Assembly: GCF_024171785.1 (NCBI RefSeq)
Contig: NZ_JAMTCK010000008.1
Location: 124,001 to 188,000 of the forward strand
DNA: 64,000 nucleotides
From: Goodfellowiella coeruleoviolacea
GTDB lineage: Bacteria > Actinomycetota > Actinomycetes > Mycobacteriales > Pseudonocardiaceae
Reading direction: 5' to 3'
Positions within the stretch are counted from its first letter, which is position 1. The number at the start of each line of letters is the position of its first letter. Both the position numbers and the translations under genes were made by a program. The notes under the pieces were generated by a model. That model did not search any database and had not been told where the DNA came from. It saw nothing but the letters and a program-made list of their open reading frames with translations. Shown piece after piece: positions 16,030 through 24,834 of this stretch.

Positions 16030-17610
16030 GTGCGATTACCAGCCCTCGCGCTCACCCCGCTGGTCGCGGTGGGCGCGCTGACCGTGCCGCTGACCGCGGC
16101 CTCGGCCGCCCCACCGGAACAACCCGGGAACACCGCCGCCGGCCAGGCCGGCCTGCTGGTTGGCGGCCCCGGCCAGGCGTTCACCGAGCGCCGCACCGAG
16201 ACCGACGCCGACGGCACCTCCCACGTCCACCTCGACCGCACCTACCGAGGCCTGCCCGTGCTCGGCGGTGACGTGATCGTGCGCCGCGGTCCTGGCGGGA
16301 CCGCCCCGACCGCCGCCACCGCGCTGACCGCGCCACTGGAACTGGCCACCACACCCCGGCTGGCCGCGGCCAGCGCCGGCCGGATCGCCCTGGACCGGGC
16401 CGGCGACCTGGTGGGCCGGCAGGCCTCGGGCGCGCCCAGCCTGGTGGTGGAGGCGCTCGGCGACGACGCCGCGTCCCGGGTGCCCACCCTGGCCTGGGAC
16501 GTGCTGGTCACCGGCAGCCGGCCGGACGGCACCCCCAGCCGGCTGCACGTGCTGGTCGACGCGACCACCGGCGCGGTCACCACCAGCTACGACGAGGTGC
16601 AGGCCGACACCGGCCGCGGCTTCCACTCCGGCGAGGTCGAGCTGACCACGGCCGCCGCGGCGAGCAACCCCGGCCAGCGCGTGCTGCGCGACCCCAGCCG
16701 CAACGACGTCGTCACCTACGACTACAGCGGCGGCAACGGCGGGTGGCCGTTCCTGGACTCCGACGGCGTCTGGGGCAACGGGCTGGCCAGCAACAGCCAG
16801 ACCGCCGCCGTGGACATCCAGTGGGGCACCGCCACCACCTTCGACTTCTACCGCGACACCTTCGGCCACACCCTGCTGGACAACCGGGGCGACCCGCCGT
16901 CCAGCTTCCGCGAGCTGTACGCGCGGGCCCACGAGGGCGACAACCTCGCCAACGCCTACTGGGACTCCTACTGCAACTGCATGAGCTTCGGCGACGGCAA
17001 CACCAGGACGCACGGCTACAACTCGCTGGACGTGGTGGCGCACGAGGCGACCCACGCGGTGATCCACCGCAGCGCGCGGCTGAACTACGCGGGCGAGGCC
17101 GGCGGGCTCAACGAGGCGACCGCGGACATCGTCGGCAACCTCGTCGAGTTCTACGCGGCCAACCCCAACGACCCGCCCGACTACCTGGTCGGGGAAAAGG
17201 TCTGGAAGGCCGGGCCGCTGCGGTTCATGGACCAGCCAAGCAAGGACGGCAAGTCAGTGGACTGCTGGTCCGCGGGCGTGGGCAACCTCGACGTGCACCG
17301 CTCCTCCGGCGTGGGCAACCACGCGTTCTACCTGCTGGCCAACGGCAGCGGCACGTCGACGTGGGGCACCAGCCCGACCTGTGACGGCGCCACCGTGACC
17401 GGGATCGGCAGGGACGCCGCCGCGCGGATCTGGTTCCGCGCCCTGACCAGGCACTGGACGTCCACCACCAACTACGCCGAGGCGCGCGCCGGCATGCTGG
17501 CCGCCGCCACCGAGCTGTACGGGCAGTGCGGCACCGAGTACCGCGCGGTCCAGGCGGCCTGGTCCGGCGTTGCCGTGCCCGGTGCGGACGCGGCCTGCCC
17601 GCTGCCCTAG
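16030..17610 (+). CDS. Secreted M4-family metallopeptidase (thermolysin-like)
   Basis: This 526-residue zinc endopeptidase precursor has a signal peptide at about residues 1-28 (MRLPALALTPLVAVGALTV...ASA). An FTP/PepSY-like propeptide runs to about 200, followed by the M4 catalytic domain. The zinc motif HEATH is at 338-342 and the third ligand Glu362 is exactly 20 residues after the second His, as in thermolysin. VHRSSGVGNHAFYLL carries the downstream catalytic His region. The GTG at 16030 follows GGAGG. It is exported, autoprocessed and would degrade extracellular protein. No C-terminal P-domain is present. Confidence 0.93.
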   Translation: MRLPALALTPLVAVGALTVPLTAASAAPPEQPGNTAAGQAGLLVGGPGQAFTERRTETDADGTSHVHLDRTYRGLPVLGGDVIVRRGPGGTAPTAATALTAPLELATTPRLAAASAGRIALDRAGDLVGRQASGAPSLVVEALGDDAASRVPTLAWDVLVTGSRPDGTPSRLHVLVDATTGAVTTSYDEVQADTGRGFHSGEVELTTAAAASNPGQRVLRDPSRNDVVTYDYSGGNGGWPFLDSDGVWGNGLASNSQTAAVDIQWGTATTFDFYRDTFGHTLLDNRGDPPSSFRELYARAHEGDNLANAYWDSYCNCMSFGDGNTRTHGYNSLDVVAHEATHAVIHRSARLNYAGEAGGLNEATADIVGNLVEFYAANPNDPPDYLVGEKVWKAGPLRFMDQPSKDGKSVDCWSAGVGNLDVHRSSGVGNHAFYLLANGSGTSTWGTSPTCDGATVTGIGRDAAARIWFRALTRHWTSTTNYAEARAGMLAAATELYGQCGTEYRAVQAAWSGVAVPGADAACPLP

Positions 17611-17637
17611 CCGGCCACCGGGGTGCGCCGGCCGGGA

Positions 17638-17651
17638 CGATCAGCTGATCG
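17638..17651. promoter_or_regulatory. Perfect 14-bp palindrome upstream of the SDR gene
   Basis: CGATCAGCTGATCG at 17638-17651 lies 41 bp before the SDR start and 28 bp after the protease stop. It is a possible operator; there is no T-run to make it a terminator. Confidence 0.4.
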
Positions 17652-17691
17652 GCGCACCCGAGGCGGGGGCGGCCGCTGCCATGCTGGCTTC

Positions 17692-18651
17692 ATGACGAAG
17701 CCTTCAGCCGGGCCGAGTGTGCCGAACCGGTGGACCGCCGCCGACATCCCCGACCTGACCGGCCGCACCTTCCTGGTGACCGGCGCCAGCAGCGGCCTGG
17801 GACTGGAGACGACCAGGCAGCTGGCCCGGCGCGGCGCGCACGTGATCATGGCGGTGCGCGACGAGGCCAAGGGTCGGGCCGTCGAGCGCGAGCTGCGCGC
17901 CGCCCAGCCCGACGCCAACCTGGAGGTGCGCCGGCTCGACCTGGTCGACCTCGACTCGGTGCGCGCGTTCGCCGAGAACCTGGTGCGGGCCGGGCGGAAG
18001 GTGGACGTGCTGGTGAACAACGCCGGCATCCTGGCGCCGCCCCGCACGCTCACCCCGCAGGGCCACGAGAGCCAGTTCGGCGTCAACCACCTCGGCCACT
18101 TCGCCCTCACCGGCCTGCTGTTCGACCTGCTGCGCGCGGCCGAGCGGCCCCGGGTGGTCACGGTGTCGTCCAACGCGCACAAGTTCGGCCGCATCCACTT
18201 CGACGACCTCACCGGGCAGCGGCGCTACTCGCCGATGTTCTTCTACGGCCAGTCCAAGCTGGCGAACGTCCTCTTCGGACTGGAACTGGACCGCCGGGTG
18301 CGCGCGGCCGGCCTGCCGCTGCGCAGCGTGCTCGCCCACCCCGGCTACGCGGCCACGCAGATCCACGCGAGTTCGGGCAACCCGGTGCTGCGGGTGCTCA
18401 TGCGGCTCGGCGGCGGGATGCTGGCGCAGAGCACCGCGATGGGCGCGCTCAACCAGCTCTACGCGGCCACCGACCCGCGCGCCGAGGGCGGCCAGATGAT
18501 CGGTCCGGGTGGCTGGGGCGAACAACGCGGCTACCCGGCGCTGGTGCGACCCGCCGCCGCCGGCACCGACCCGGTCGCGGCCCGCCGGCTGTGGGAGTTG
18601 TCCGAGGAGCTGACCGGCGTGCGCTTCCCGCTGCCCGCCTGCTCCGGCTAG
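17692..18651 (+). CDS. Short-chain dehydrogenase/reductase
   Basis: This 319-residue SDR resembles the retinol dehydrogenase/protochlorophyllide-reductase-like group. It has the cofactor motif TGASSGLG (30-37), NNAG (109-112), catalytic Ser (VTVSSN, 157-161) and YGQSK with Tyr185 and Lys189. The Arg in VRDEAK after the second strand suggests NADP(H). Substrates in this group are usually lipophilic alcohols or ketones. The ATG at 17692 lacks a ribosome site and may be leaderless. It is the only gene between the protease and the MarR-like regulator. Confidence 0.88.
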   Translation: MTKPSAGPSVPNRWTAADIPDLTGRTFLVTGASSGLGLETTRQLARRGAHVIMAVRDEAKGRAVERELRAAQPDANLEVRRLDLVDLDSVRAFAENLVRAGRKVDVLVNNAGILAPPRTLTPQGHESQFGVNHLGHFALTGLLFDLLRAAERPRVVTVSSNAHKFGRIHFDDLTGQRRYSPMFFYGQSKLANVLFGLELDRRVRAAGLPLRSVLAHPGYAATQIHASSGNPVLRVLMRLGGGMLAQSTAMGALNQLYAATDPRAEGGQMIGPGGWGEQRGYPALVRPAAAGTDPVAARRLWELSEELTGVRFPLPACSG

Positions 18652-18708
18652 CCGCCGCCGGCGCGGGCGGACGGGACGGGTGCCGCGCCCGCCCAGACCG
18701 TCGGTCGT

Positions 18709-18748
18709 CATGACTGAGATGACGCAAATTTGCGTCATCTCAGTCATG
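18709..18748. promoter_or_regulatory. Perfect 40-bp palindrome before the MarR-like gene
   Basis: The arms CATGACTGAGATGACGCAAA (18709-18728) and its exact reverse complement (18729-18748) abut with no spacer, ending 16 bp before the ATG. This is a strong candidate multi-dimer operator for autoregulation. Confidence 0.85.
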
Positions 18749-18764
18749 TGGTTAGTCTCTGTGC

Positions 18765-19244
18765 ATGGCCACCGACTGGGAACTCGCCTTCGCCGACGAC
18801 GCCGGCCGCCTGTTCGCGCGGCAGTACGGTCTGCCCCCCATGACCGGACGGGTGATCGGCTGGCTGCTGCTGTGCGAGCCGGCGCAGCAGACCATCGGCG
18901 AGCTGAGCGAGGCTCTCCGGGCCAGCCGCACCGCCGTGACCACCGCGATCAGCACCCTGGAGGACTGGTCCTGGGTGCGCAGGTCGCGCGCGGCCGGCGA
19001 GCGGGTCGACCGCGTCTGGCTCGACCCGGACGTCTGGCTGCGGCTGGTCGACAACACGGCCGAGCACACCGCCCTGGGCGAGCTGGCCCGGCGCGGGCTG
19101 GACGCGATGAGCGGTGAGTCCGCCGAACGCCGGGCCCGCCTGGCCGAACTGGCCGAGTTCGCCGCGTTCCTCGCCGAGCGGATGCCCGCGCTGGCCGCCG
19201 AGTGGCGCGCCCGGCAGGACGCCCTGCGCACCGGCCAGCGCTGA
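18765..19244 (+). CDS. MarR/GbsR-like transcriptional regulator
   Basis: This 159-residue winged-helix protein (GRVIGWLLLCEPAQQTIGELSEALRASRTAVTTAISTLED) is followed by a long helical C-terminus rich in Arg/Glu that would form a dimer coiled coil. The pattern fits GbsR-type MarR relatives. The ATG at 18765 is preceded by a perfect 40-bp palindrome, so strong autoregulation is likely. The target may be the serine hydrolase gene 119 bp downstream or the upstream SDR gene. Confidence 0.83.
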   Translation: MATDWELAFADDAGRLFARQYGLPPMTGRVIGWLLLCEPAQQTIGELSEALRASRTAVTTAISTLEDWSWVRRSRAAGERVDRVWLDPDVWLRLVDNTAEHTALGELARRGLDAMSGESAERRARLAELAEFAAFLAERMPALAAEWRARQDALRTGQR

Positions 19245-19362
19245 CCCCACCCACATCCCGCACCTGACTCGACGGCCGCAGCCGCCGGGTGGCTGACACC
19301 TGCCCGAAAACACCCGAAAACACCGGGAAGAGCCCGATCAGGGCCCGGAAGATGGAGACACC

Positions 19363-20736
19363 GTGCGTTTCGACAGCGCCCACTGGCAGCACCGCCTGGA
19401 CACCCTGCGCGCCGCCCACCACGTTCCCGGCGCCAGTTTGGCCGTGCTGGTCGACGGCGAGATCCACGAACTGGCCAGCGGGGTGCTGCACCGGGGCACC
19501 GGCGTGGCGGCCACCACCGACTCGCTGTTCCTGTCCGGCTCGCTCGCCAAGGTCTACACCGCGACCGTGGTGCTGCAACTGGTCGACCAGGGCCTGCTCG
19601 ACCTGGACACGCGCGTCGCCGACGTGCTGCCGGAGTTCGGCACCCCCGACCCGGCGGCCACCAGGACGATCACCATCCGCCAGCTGCTCAGCCACACCAG
19701 CGGGCTGACCTGCGACTTCACCTACGACTCCGGGCGCGGCGACGACTGCCTCGCCCGGTACGTGCGGGCCGCGGCCGAGGTGGCACTGGACTGCCCGCCA
19801 GGCACCGCCCTGTCCTACAGCAGCGTCGGCTACGCCGTGCTGGGCCGGGTGATCGAGGTCGTCACCGGCGGGACCTGGGACCAGGCGGTGCGGGACATGC
19901 TGTTCACCCCGCTCGGCCTGACCCACTCGGTGACCCTGCCCGAGCAGGCGCTGCGGTTCCGGGTCGCCATGAGCCACCTGGGCGGACCCGGCCAGGACCC
20001 GGAACCCGCGCCCGCCTGGGACCTGATGCCGCGCTCGGCCGGCCCGTACGGGCGGGTCATCACCTCCGCCGGCGACGTCGCCCGGCTGGCCAGGATGCAC
20101 CTGGACGGCGGGGTCGCGCCGGACGGCACCCGGCTGCTGTCCGAGCAGGCCGTGGCCGCGATGCGGCGCCGCGTGGTGGACAGCCCGGACAAGTGGACCG
20201 TGTCCGCCGACGGCTGGGGCCTGGGCTGGACCCTCTACGACTGGGCCGGCGTGCCCGGCTTCGGCCACGACGGCAGCGCCGTGGCCCAGCACTCGTTCCT
20301 GCGGGTCGTGCCGCACGCCGGCGTGGCCGTGGTGCTGCTGACCAACGGCGGCGGCGTCAACGGGCTCTACCACGACCTGTTCAGCGAGCTGCTGGGCGAG
20401 CTGGCCGGGGTGCGGATGCCCGCGCCGTTCGGTCCGCCGGCGAGCCCGCCGGCCGTGGACGTCACCCCGCTGCTGGGCACCTACCTGCGCGAGGGCGTGG
20501 TGACCACGGTCTTCCGCGGCGAGGACGGCGGCACCCGCGTCCGGTACGAGTTCGTCGACGGCATGCGGGACTTCTCCCCGCCGCTGGAGGCCGACCTGAT
20601 CCCGGTGTCCGACGCGGTGTTCGCCGCCTGCGGCGGTTCCTTCGGCCCGCAGGCCGTGCCGGTGGTGTTCGCCAGCCTCAGCAACGGCACACCGTGTGTC
20701 TACATTGGAATGCGCGCGACGCCCAAGACCGCCTGA
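19363..20736 (+). CDS. Serine hydrolase, beta-lactamase/class C family
   Basis: This 457-residue enzyme has an SxxK nucleophile motif SLAK (Ser60-Lys63 in LFLSGSLAKVYT), SYSS at the Y-x-N position (Asn replaced by Ser) and GHDG as the H-x-G motif. No signal peptide is seen, so it is probably cytoplasmic. The C-terminal 100 residues form an extra lipocalin-like domain. Likely activities are esterase or D-peptidase. The GTG at 19363 follows a GGAAGATGGAGA stretch. A short CCGAAAACAC duplication lies upstream (19295-19320). Confidence 0.85.
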   Translation: MRFDSAHWQHRLDTLRAAHHVPGASLAVLVDGEIHELASGVLHRGTGVAATTDSLFLSGSLAKVYTATVVLQLVDQGLLDLDTRVADVLPEFGTPDPAATRTITIRQLLSHTSGLTCDFTYDSGRGDDCLARYVRAAAEVALDCPPGTALSYSSVGYAVLGRVIEVVTGGTWDQAVRDMLFTPLGLTHSVTLPEQALRFRVAMSHLGGPGQDPEPAPAWDLMPRSAGPYGRVITSAGDVARLARMHLDGGVAPDGTRLLSEQAVAAMRRRVVDSPDKWTVSADGWGLGWTLYDWAGVPGFGHDGSAVAQHSFLRVVPHAGVAVVLLTNGGGVNGLYHDLFSELLGELAGVRMPAPFGPPASPPAVDVTPLLGTYLREGVVTTVFRGEDGGTRVRYEFVDGMRDFSPPLEADLIPVSDAVFAACGGSFGPQAVPVVFASLSNGTPCVYIGMRATPKTA

Positions 20737-20848
20737 ACGCGCCGCGTGTAGCCCGATTGGTGCCTTGCCGTCCGCGGACCGGCCACGTGATCACCGCTCC
20801 TGCTAGCTTCGCGAGAAGCAGTCGAACAGATCGCGCGGAGGAGTTCTG

Positions 20849-21769
20849 GTGGCCGACGACGGTGGCGACGGGATCAAGGTGCGGTTCGAGGTTCTGGACG
20901 GCAGGCTGCGCGGGGTGCGCGGCGACAGCTGGATCGAACGGCTGCACACCGGGTCCCGGTGGACCGAGGGGCCGGTGTACTTCCCCGCCGGCCGGTACCT
21001 GCTGTTCAGCGACATCCCCAACGACCGGCTGCTGCGCTGGGACGAGACCACCGGCGTGGTCGGGGTGTTCCAGCAGAACGCCGGCTTTCCCAACGGGCAC
21101 ACCAGGGACTGCCAGGGGCGGCTGATCAGCTGCGAGCACGGCAACCGCCGGGTCACCCGCACCGAGCACGACGGCTCGGTCACCGTGCTCGCCGACAACT
21201 GGCAGGGCCACCGGCTCAACAGCCCCAACGACGTGGTGGAGCGCTGCTCGGACGGGTCGATCTGGTTCACCGACCCCACCTACGGCATCGAGAGCGACTA
21301 CGAGGGCCACCAGGCGGTCAGCGAGATCGGCGCCAGGCAGGTGTACCGGATCGACCCGGTCAGCGGCGAGGTCCGGGCCGTGGCCACCGACTTCCTCCAG
21401 CCCAACGGCCTGGCCTTCACCGCCGACGAGACCCAGCTCTACGTGTCCGACAGCGAGGCCAAGCACATCCGGCTGTTCGACGTGGCCGCGGACGGCACGC
21501 TCACCGGCGGGGACGTGATCGCCACCTGCACCCAGGGCACGTTCGACGGGCTGCGGGTGGACGACTCCGGCCGGCTGTGGGTGGCGGCCGGCGACGGCCT
21601 GCACTGCCTGCACCCGGACGGCAGCCTGCTCGGCAAGCTGCACCTGCCGGAGACCGCGGCCAACCTCACCTTCGGCGGCGGTCAGGGCAACACCCTGTTC
21701 ATCACGGCCACCAGGTCGCTGTACTCGATCCGGGTCAACTTCGCCGGCGCCCGCTACCCGCGCCGCTGA
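20849..21769 (+). CDS. SMP-30/gluconolactonase-family protein
   Basis: This is a 306-residue six-bladed beta-propeller lactonase. WTEGPVYFPAGRYLLFSD has the metal-binding Glu, NSPNDVV the Asn, and LYVSDSE the Asp. Family members hydrolyse sugar lactones or organophosphates using one divalent metal. GGAGGAG precedes the GTG at 20849. It stands alone between unrelated genes, so the pathway is unclear; oxidative sugar catabolism is the common role. Confidence 0.88.
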   Translation: MADDGGDGIKVRFEVLDGRLRGVRGDSWIERLHTGSRWTEGPVYFPAGRYLLFSDIPNDRLLRWDETTGVVGVFQQNAGFPNGHTRDCQGRLISCEHGNRRVTRTEHDGSVTVLADNWQGHRLNSPNDVVERCSDGSIWFTDPTYGIESDYEGHQAVSEIGARQVYRIDPVSGEVRAVATDFLQPNGLAFTADETQLYVSDSEAKHIRLFDVAADGTLTGGDVIATCTQGTFDGLRVDDSGRLWVAAGDGLHCLHPDGSLLGKLHLPETAANLTFGGGQGNTLFITATRSLYSIRVNFAGARYPRR

Positions 21770-21879
21770 CCACCGCGGCCCCGCGCCGAACCCGTCCACC
21801 CACCGGGCGAGCCCGTTCTGTCGTACCCCTGTGGCAAGGTCTCGCTCGGCGGGTAGCAGTTCTCAGTTCGGGAGGGTGC

Positions 21880-22371
21880 ATGGCCAAGTGGAGTGCGGTC
21901 GCCGAGTCGGCGCCGGAGTTCGCCGCACGTGTCCGCAAGGCGTTCGAGGCGCACACGTACAAGATCCTCGCGACCTTGCGCGCGGACGGCTCGCCGCGGC
22001 TGAGCGGCATCGAGGCCGACTTCGTCGGCGACGACCTGTGGTTCGGGTCGATGCCCCGCGCCATGAAGGCGCGGGACCTGCTGCGCGACCCGCGGTTCGC
22101 GCTGCACAGCACACCCGCGATCGACCTGGGGGACGGGCCAGAGGCCAGCCCGGGTGACGCCAAGGTGTCCGGGTCCGCGATCGAGGTCGCCGACCGCGCC
22201 GAGATCGTCCCGCTGCTCACCGCGCGCGGCGCCAGCCCGGACGCGTTCCCCGACTCCCACTTCTTCCGCCTCGACATCGACGAGGTCGTGCTGACCAGCA
22301 TCGACGGCTCGACCATGATCATCGAAGTGTGGCGCCCTGGCCAGGGGGTGCGCCGCCACACCCGCACCTGA
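21880..22371 (+). CDS. Pyridoxamine 5'-phosphate oxidase-like flavin/F420-binding protein
   Basis: This 163-residue split-barrel protein (YKILATLRADGSPRLSGIEADFVGDDLWFGSM, then ARDLLRDPRFALHS) belongs to the broad PNPOx/F420-dependent reductase superfamily. It probably binds FMN or F420 and reduces a small molecule. The true substrate is unknown. GGGAGGGTGC precedes the ATG at 21880. It lacks the C-terminal dimer motif of genuine PdxH. Confidence 0.82.
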   Translation: MAKWSAVAESAPEFAARVRKAFEAHTYKILATLRADGSPRLSGIEADFVGDDLWFGSMPRAMKARDLLRDPRFALHSTPAIDLGDGPEASPGDAKVSGSAIEVADRAEIVPLLTARGASPDAFPDSHFFRLDIDEVVLTSIDGSTMIIEVWRPGQGVRRHTRT

Positions 22372-22710
22372 CCGACCGGCGGCCCGCTGGAGGTCGGCGG
22401 TGGTGTCGATCTCCAGCGGGTGTTGGTGACCACGGCCAGGCCAGGACCACCCTGGCCACGCCGTCGAGAGCCAGTGCCAGCACAGCGCATGGAGCGCGCG
22501 GTCCTGGCCGATCCTGTCGGCGGGGACGGCGCGGTTGCCACCGTCCACACCGGACCGTCGCAGCACGTACCCCGGCTGGTCGTCGGCGGCGGACGGGAAC
22601 TGCGCGGCCCGGCGGACAGGCGGGGAATCCCGCCCGCCATCTGAGCGGCCGGGTGAAGCGCGGGCCTGCCGCTGGGCCGGGAACCGCGCTGGGGGCGCCG
22701 CTTCGCACCG
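22372..22710. other. Gene-free stretch between PNPOx-like and LacI genes
   Basis: This is 339 bp with no intact gene. The minus strand near 22400-22450 can be read as HPLEIDTTADLQRA, which resembles the tail of nucleotidyltransferase-like enzymes, but no start, frame continuity or catalytic part is visible. It may be a decayed gene or chance. Confidence 0.35.
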
Positions 22711-23778
22711 CTACCCGGCGTTGCCGCCGCCGTCGTCGTCGTGGCTGTCACCGGCGCCGGTGCTGCCCAGCGTCGAGGCACGGGCGACCAGGGTGGGGGT
22801 CAGCCGTTCGGACTCCACCCGCTGCCCGGCCAACACCCGCGCCAGCAGGTCCACCGCCCGCCGCCCCATCTCGCGCATGGGGGAGCGCACCGACGTCAGC
22901 GGGATCGGCAGTTCGGCCGCCAACGGGGTGTCGTTGAAGCCGACCAGGGCCAGGTCCTCGCCCAGCCGCAGGCCGTGGTCCCGGGCGGCGCCGGCCGCGC
23001 CGATGGCGGCGAAGTCGTTGACCGCGAAGATCGCCGACGGGCGCTCGGCCTGGTCGAGCAGCAGTTCGGCCGCCTGCCGGCCGCCGGCGGTGTCGAAGCG
23101 GGAGCGCACCACCCGGTGCTCGGGCAGGGGCACGCCCGCCTCGCGGTAGCGGTCCACGAACCCGGCGGTGCGGTCGAGCCCGGTGCTGGCGTGCGGCTCG
23201 CCCGCGATCACCGCCACGCGCTCGTGGCCGCGGTCCAGCAGGTGTTCGGCGGCCAGCCGGCCGCCCTGGTAGTCGTCGCAGGTGACCGAGGGGTGGCTGC
23301 CGGCCCACCGGCTGACCAGCACGAACCTGACGCCTTGGGCGGCCAGCTCGTCCAGCAGCACCGCGTCGGCGTGCGCGTCGCCGAAGATCAGGCCGTCGAC
23401 CCGGCGGGCCAGCATCATCTCGGTGCGGTCGCGTTGCTTGTCCGGCTCGTCGCGGGTGTTGGTGACGAACGTGGACAGGCCGTGCTGGCTGGCGGCCTCC
23501 TCGATGCCCTCGTAGATGGTGGCCAGCACCAGGTCGGACAGCCGGGGGACGAGCACGCCGATCAGGTTGCTGCGCTGGGTGCGCAGGCTGGTGGCGTGCG
23601 GGTTGGGCCGGTAGCCGAGTTCGGTGGCCAGGTCGCGGATGCGCTGCGCGGTCGCGCCGGACGCGGCCCTGGCGCGGTCGCCGGCCGCGCCGTTGAGCAC
23701 CCTGGACACCGTGGACACGTCCAGTCCGAGCTGGTCGGCGATTGCCCGCAGGGTGACCGGCCGCCGCCTGTTCGCCAT
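22711..23778 (-). CDS. LacI-family transcriptional regulator
   Basis: This 355-residue regulator has an N-terminal LacI HTH and hinge (VTLRAIADQLGLDVSTVSRVLNG) and a periplasmic-binding-like effector domain with the usual NDFAAIGA and GFNDTPLA segments. GGAGG nine bases before the ATG at 23778 favours that start over the one at 23796. It is divergent from the nitrilase-amidase operon, and two CCAATCGTTTGG operators lie between, so it very likely represses those genes in the absence of an inducer related to their nitrile or amide substrate. Confidence 0.9.
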   Translation of the reverse strand: MANRRRPVTLRAIADQLGLDVSTVSRVLNGAAGDRARAASGATAQRIRDLATELGYRPNPHATSLRTQRSNLIGVLVPRLSDLVLATIYEGIEEAASQHGLSTFVTNTRDEPDKQRDRTEMMLARRVDGLIFGDAHADAVLLDELAAQGVRFVLVSRWAGSHPSVTCDDYQGGRLAAEHLLDRGHERVAVIAGEPHASTGLDRTAGFVDRYREAGVPLPEHRVVRSRFDTAGGRQAAELLLDQAERPSAIFAVNDFAAIGAAGAARDHGLRLGEDLALVGFNDTPLAAELPIPLTSVRSPMREMGRRAVDLLARVLAGQRVESERLTPTLVARASTLGSTGAGDSHDDDGGGNAG

Positions 23779-23882
23779 CAGACCGTGCCTCCTCACTCAC
23801 CGAACCCGCACGGTGCGAGCCCCAGCGCGGGATTGTCGCGCACCAGCGCTTGACAGTGCCGGACTCGACGAACCACGATAGC

Positions 23883-23907
23883 CCAATCGTTTGGCCCAAT
23901 CGTTTGG
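23883..23907. promoter_or_regulatory. Twin LacI-type operators
   Basis: CCAATCGTTTGG occurs at 23883-23894 and again at 23896-23907, centres 13 bp apart. Each is a near-perfect dyad around the central CG typical of LacI-family sites. They sit 27-51 bp before the nitrilase start. Confidence 0.8.
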
Positions 23908-23933
23908 GTCGATGTTTGTGAAGGAGGAGCGCG

Positions 23934-24827
23934 GTGGCGGACGAGCAGCCAGCCAGTCCGGTGCGGGTGGCCGTGGTGCAGTTCGGGCCACAGGTCGGGC
24001 TGGCCAACCGGGAGCGCAACGCCGAGCACGCGCTGCGGCTGGCCGGCGCGGCCGTGGCCGACGGCGCCACCCTGGTGGTGCTGCCGGAACTGGCCACCAC
24101 CGGGTTCGCGTTCACCGACCGCGCCGAGGCCTACGCGCACGCCGAACCCGTGCCCGACGGCCCCACCGTGACCGCCTGGGCGGACTTCGCCCGCCGGCAC
24201 GGCGTGCACCTGGCCGGCGGCCTGGTCGAGCGGGACGGCGTCCGCCTCTACAACACGGCCGTGCTGGTCGGCCCGGACGGCTACGTCGGCCGCTACCGCA
24301 AGGCCCACCTGTGGGACCGGGAAAAGCTCTGGTTCACCCCCGGTGATGTGGGCTTCCCCGTGTTCGACACCACCATCGGCCGGATCGGGATGCTGATCTG
24401 CTGGGACATCTGGTTCCCCGAGGTGCCCCGGCTGCTCGCCGCCCAGGGCGCGGACATCATCTGCGCCCCCAGCAACTGGACGTGGACCCCGCCACCCCTG
24501 TTCGACCAGTCCGGGCTGTGCATGGCGGCCTACCTGACCATGGGCGCCGCGCACGTCAACAACGTGTTCATCGCGGCGGCCAACCGGACCGGCGCCGAGC
24601 GGGACACCCGGTACCTGGGCTGCTCGCTGATCACCGGCACCAACGGCTGGCCACTGGGCCGGGTGGCCGGGCCGGACGAGGAGACCGTGCTGACCGCGGA
24701 CATCGACCTGGCGGCGGCCAGGAGCGCGCCGATCTGGAGCCGGCACAACGACCTGGTCCGGGACCGGCGCACCGACCTCTACGACAGCATGCTCGGCTAC
24801 CGGCTGGGCCAGGCCTACCCCCGGTGA
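23934..24827 (+). CDS. Carbon-nitrogen hydrolase (nitrilase superfamily)
   Basis: This 297-residue enzyme has the complete Glu-Lys-Cys triad: Glu52 (PELATTGF), Lys123 (YRKAHLWD) and Cys156 (ICWDIWFPE). These enzymes hydrolyse nitriles, amides or carbamyl groups; the CWD context and length fit aliphatic amidase/N-carbamoylase types rather than aromatic nitrilases. GGAGGAG lies just before the GTG at 23934. It heads an operon with an amidase (8 bp gap) and an alpha/beta hydrolase, controlled by the divergent LacI gene. Together they suggest stepwise hydrolysis of an amide-containing compound. Confidence 0.9.
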   Translation: MADEQPASPVRVAVVQFGPQVGLANRERNAEHALRLAGAAVADGATLVVLPELATTGFAFTDRAEAYAHAEPVPDGPTVTAWADFARRHGVHLAGGLVERDGVRLYNTAVLVGPDGYVGRYRKAHLWDREKLWFTPGDVGFPVFDTTIGRIGMLICWDIWFPEVPRLLAAQGADIICAPSNWTWTPPPLFDQSGLCMAAYLTMGAAHVNNVFIAAANRTGAERDTRYLGCSLITGTNGWPLGRVAGPDEETVLTADIDLAAARSAPIWSRHNDLVRDRRTDLYDSMLGYRLGQAYPR

Positions 24828-24834
24828 GGCAGGC

